NCBI RefSeq assembly: GCF_012641395.1
Contig: NZ_JABAIH010000001.1
Span: forward strand, 248,001-312,000
DNA length: 64,000 nt
Origin: Rhizobium sp. P32RR-XVIII
GTDB lineage: Bacteria > Pseudomonadota > Alphaproteobacteria > Rhizobiales > Rhizobiaceae
Reading direction: 5' to 3'
Of this stretch, positions 62,692-64,000 are shown one piece after another (position 1 is the stretch's first letter; the number at the start of each line of letters is the position of its first letter). The position numbers and the translations under genes are program-made. Under the pieces are notes generated by a model that saw nothing but the letters and a program-made list of their open reading frames with translations, searched no databases and was not told the origin of the DNA.

Positions 62692-63941
62692 GCTGCTTCC
62701 CGGATCTTGACGGCTTCCTTCAGCGCCTTGACGAGGTCCGTGCGCTCCCACGAGAAGGAGCCGTCGCGGCCCGCCTTGCGGCCGAAGTGGCCATAGGCGG
62801 AAGTCTTGGCATAGATCGGCTTATTCAGGTCGAGGTGGCGGCGGATGCCGGTCGGCGAGAGATCCATGTTCTTGCGGATCGCAGCTTCCACCTGATCCTC
62901 GCTGACGCCCTTGCCGGTGCCGTGCAGATCGACATAGATCGACAGCGGCTGAGCCACGCCGATCGCGTAGGACAGCTGGATCGTGCAGCGGTCAGCGAGA
63001 CCGGCGGCAACGACGTTCTTGGCAAGGTAACGGGCGGCATAGGCGGCAGAACGGTCGACCTTGGTCGTGTCCTTGCCGGAGAATGCGCCGCCGCCATGCG
63101 GTGCGGCACCGCCGTAGGTGTCGACGATGATCTTGCGTCCCGTGAGACCAGCGTCGCCGTCCGGGCCGCCGATGACGAACTTGCCGGTCGGGTTGATGTA
63201 CCAGTTGCAATCGGCTGCGATCTTCAGATCACCGAGGGCTTCGCGGATATAGGGCTCCACGACCGAGCGAACCTTCTTCGAATCCCACGTGTCGTCGAGA
63301 TGCTGGGTCGAAAGAACGATCGAGGTCACTTCGGCCGGCTCGCCGTTGACGTAGCGCACCGTCACCTGGCTCTTGGCGTCCGGTCCGAGCTTGCCGACGT
63401 CGCCTTCGCCCTTCTTGCGGGCGGTGGCAAGCAACTGAAGGATCTTGTGGGAGTAGTAGATCGGCGCCGGCATGAGATCCGGCGTTTCCTTGCACGCGTA
63501 ACCGAACATGATGCCCTGGTCGCCGGCGCCTTCGTCACCCTGCTGGTCGGCGGCGTTGTCGACGCCCTGCGCGATATCGGCAGACTGCGAGTGCAGCAAC
63601 ACGTCGATCTTCGCCTTCTTCCAGTGGAAGCCGGCCTGTTCGTAGCCGATGTCCTTGATGGCCCGGCGGGCAGCAGCCTTGAACTTCGCGGGGTTGATGA
63701 CGTCGTTACCGTCCTTGTCCTTCTTCATCAGGCTCGGCGGCAGGCGGACCTCTCCGGCGATGACGACGCGGTTGGTTGTCGCCAGCGTTTCGCACGCAAT
63801 GCGCACGCTCCAGGGGTCTACGCCGTTCTTCGCCGCCTCACGATAAACGAGATCCACGATCTCATCGGAGATACGGTCGCACACCTTGTCCGGGTGACCT
63901 TCGGCAACAGACTCACTAGTGAAAAGATAATTAGCGCGCAT
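62688..63941 (-). CDS. metK: S-adenosylmethionine synthetase
   Basis: 417 residues from [20 protein letters not shown], with [36 protein letters not shown] and the P-loop-like [19 protein letters not shown]. It makes S-adenosylmethionine from methionine and ATP. GAGGGA precedes the ATG at 63941. The 59 bp left in the window upstream show no recognisable SAM riboswitch; such an element could still lie beyond the edge. Confidence 0.95.
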   Translation of the reverse strand: MRANYLFTSESVAEGHPDKVCDRISDEIVDLVYREAAKNGVDPWSVRIACETLATTNRVVIAGEVRLPPSLMKKDKDGNDVINPAKFKAAARRAIKDIGYEQAGFHWKKAKIDVLLHSQSADIAQGVDNAADQQGDEGAGDQGIMFGYACKETPDLMPAPIYYSHKILQLLATARKKGEGDVGKLGPDAKSQVTVRYVNGEPAEVTSIVLSTQHLDDTWDSKKVRSVVEPYIREALGDLKIAADCNWYINPTGKFVIGGPDGDAGLTGRKIIVDTYGGAAPHGGGAFSGKDTTKVDRSAAYAARYLAKNVVAAGLADRCTIQLSYAIGVAQPLSIYVDLHGTGKGVSEDQVEAAIRKNMDLSPTGIRRHLDLNKPIYAKTSAYGHFGRKAGRDGSFSWERTDLVKALKEAVKIREAA

Positions 63942-64000
63942 TTCGGGATTTCCCTCAAAGAACAAAAGCCGTGTAGTTGGTACTCATTTCACGTCGGAAA

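Noticed and set aside
63942-64000. SAM riboswitch upstream of metK
   Set aside because: Only 59 bp are in the window and no SAM-II-type pseudoknot elements can be seen.

Overview
The window is a stretch of alphaproteobacterial chromosome, most likely from a Rhizobiaceae member (Rhizobium/Ensifer/Agrobacterium/Shinella group). The evidence is the high-GC coding style, the conserved runs ubiB-ubiE / mutM / enoyl-CoA hydratase / rpsT / dnaA and hemW-rdgB-VOC-rph / hrcA-grpE, the Hsp20-DUF1150 pair, two TGA-N9-TCA iron-response (IRO/RirA-type) boxes, and a cluster of GANTC (CcrM-type) sites upstream of dnaA. The species cannot be fixed from sequence reading alone.

Left part (1-25.6 kb): the left edge carries the 5' two-thirds of a serine recombinase whose element has split a comM (YifB-type AAA+ ATPase) gene. 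Housekeeping and accessory genes follow: cysK, a LysE exporter, dps, an EamA exporter opposite an Lrp regulator, a GNAT-dut pair and prfC. Then come a BtuCD/FecCD-type ABC importer followed by a TrmO-like protein and an oppositely oriented molbindin, a choline-sulfate module (choX-betC with a divergent LysR), and a trehalose run (S10 peptidase-GFA-otsB-otsA). The part ends with a CynX-type exporter under a GntR regulator with a perfect 29-bp operator, a pirin followed by a 23-residue candidate small protein, a class II glutamine amidotransferase, and coaBC.

Middle part (25.6-40.4 kb): this accessory block lies between coaBC and ubiB. It holds an EamA exporter, a deletion scar joining the 3' ends of a LysR gene and an NmrA-like gene, an SDR/LysR pair, a LysR/MFS pair, an ArsR-SRPBCC-GFA operon with a near-perfect 28-bp operator, and a VapBC toxin-antitoxin pair. 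Its centrepiece is a six-gene operon (40380 down to 33009) that I read as a complete ergothioneine catabolic pathway: ergothionase (HAL fold without a normal MIO triad), thiourocanate hydratase (HutU-like with altered active-site motifs), DUF917 thiohydantoin desulfurase, a hydantoinase-like hydrolase and an N-carbamoyl amino-acid hydrolase. The predicted end products are glutamate, trimethylamine, sulfide, CO2 and ammonia. A TfoX N-terminal-domain protein is embedded as an unexplained passenger.

Right part (40.4-64 kb): mostly core genes. ubiB, ubiE, mutM, an enoyl-CoA hydratase, rpsT and dnaA are separated by an 0.87-kb non-coding region between rpsT and dnaA. A saccharopine dehydrogenase-like gene follows, then a TonB receptor-FhuF-binding protein operon preceded by two IRO boxes, a LysR/EamA pair, hemW, rdgB, a VOC protein, rph, hrcA, grpE, a nucleoside hydrolase, Hsp20-DUF1150, trmB and metK. 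No tRNA, rRNA, CRISPR array or complete insertion sequence was recognised.
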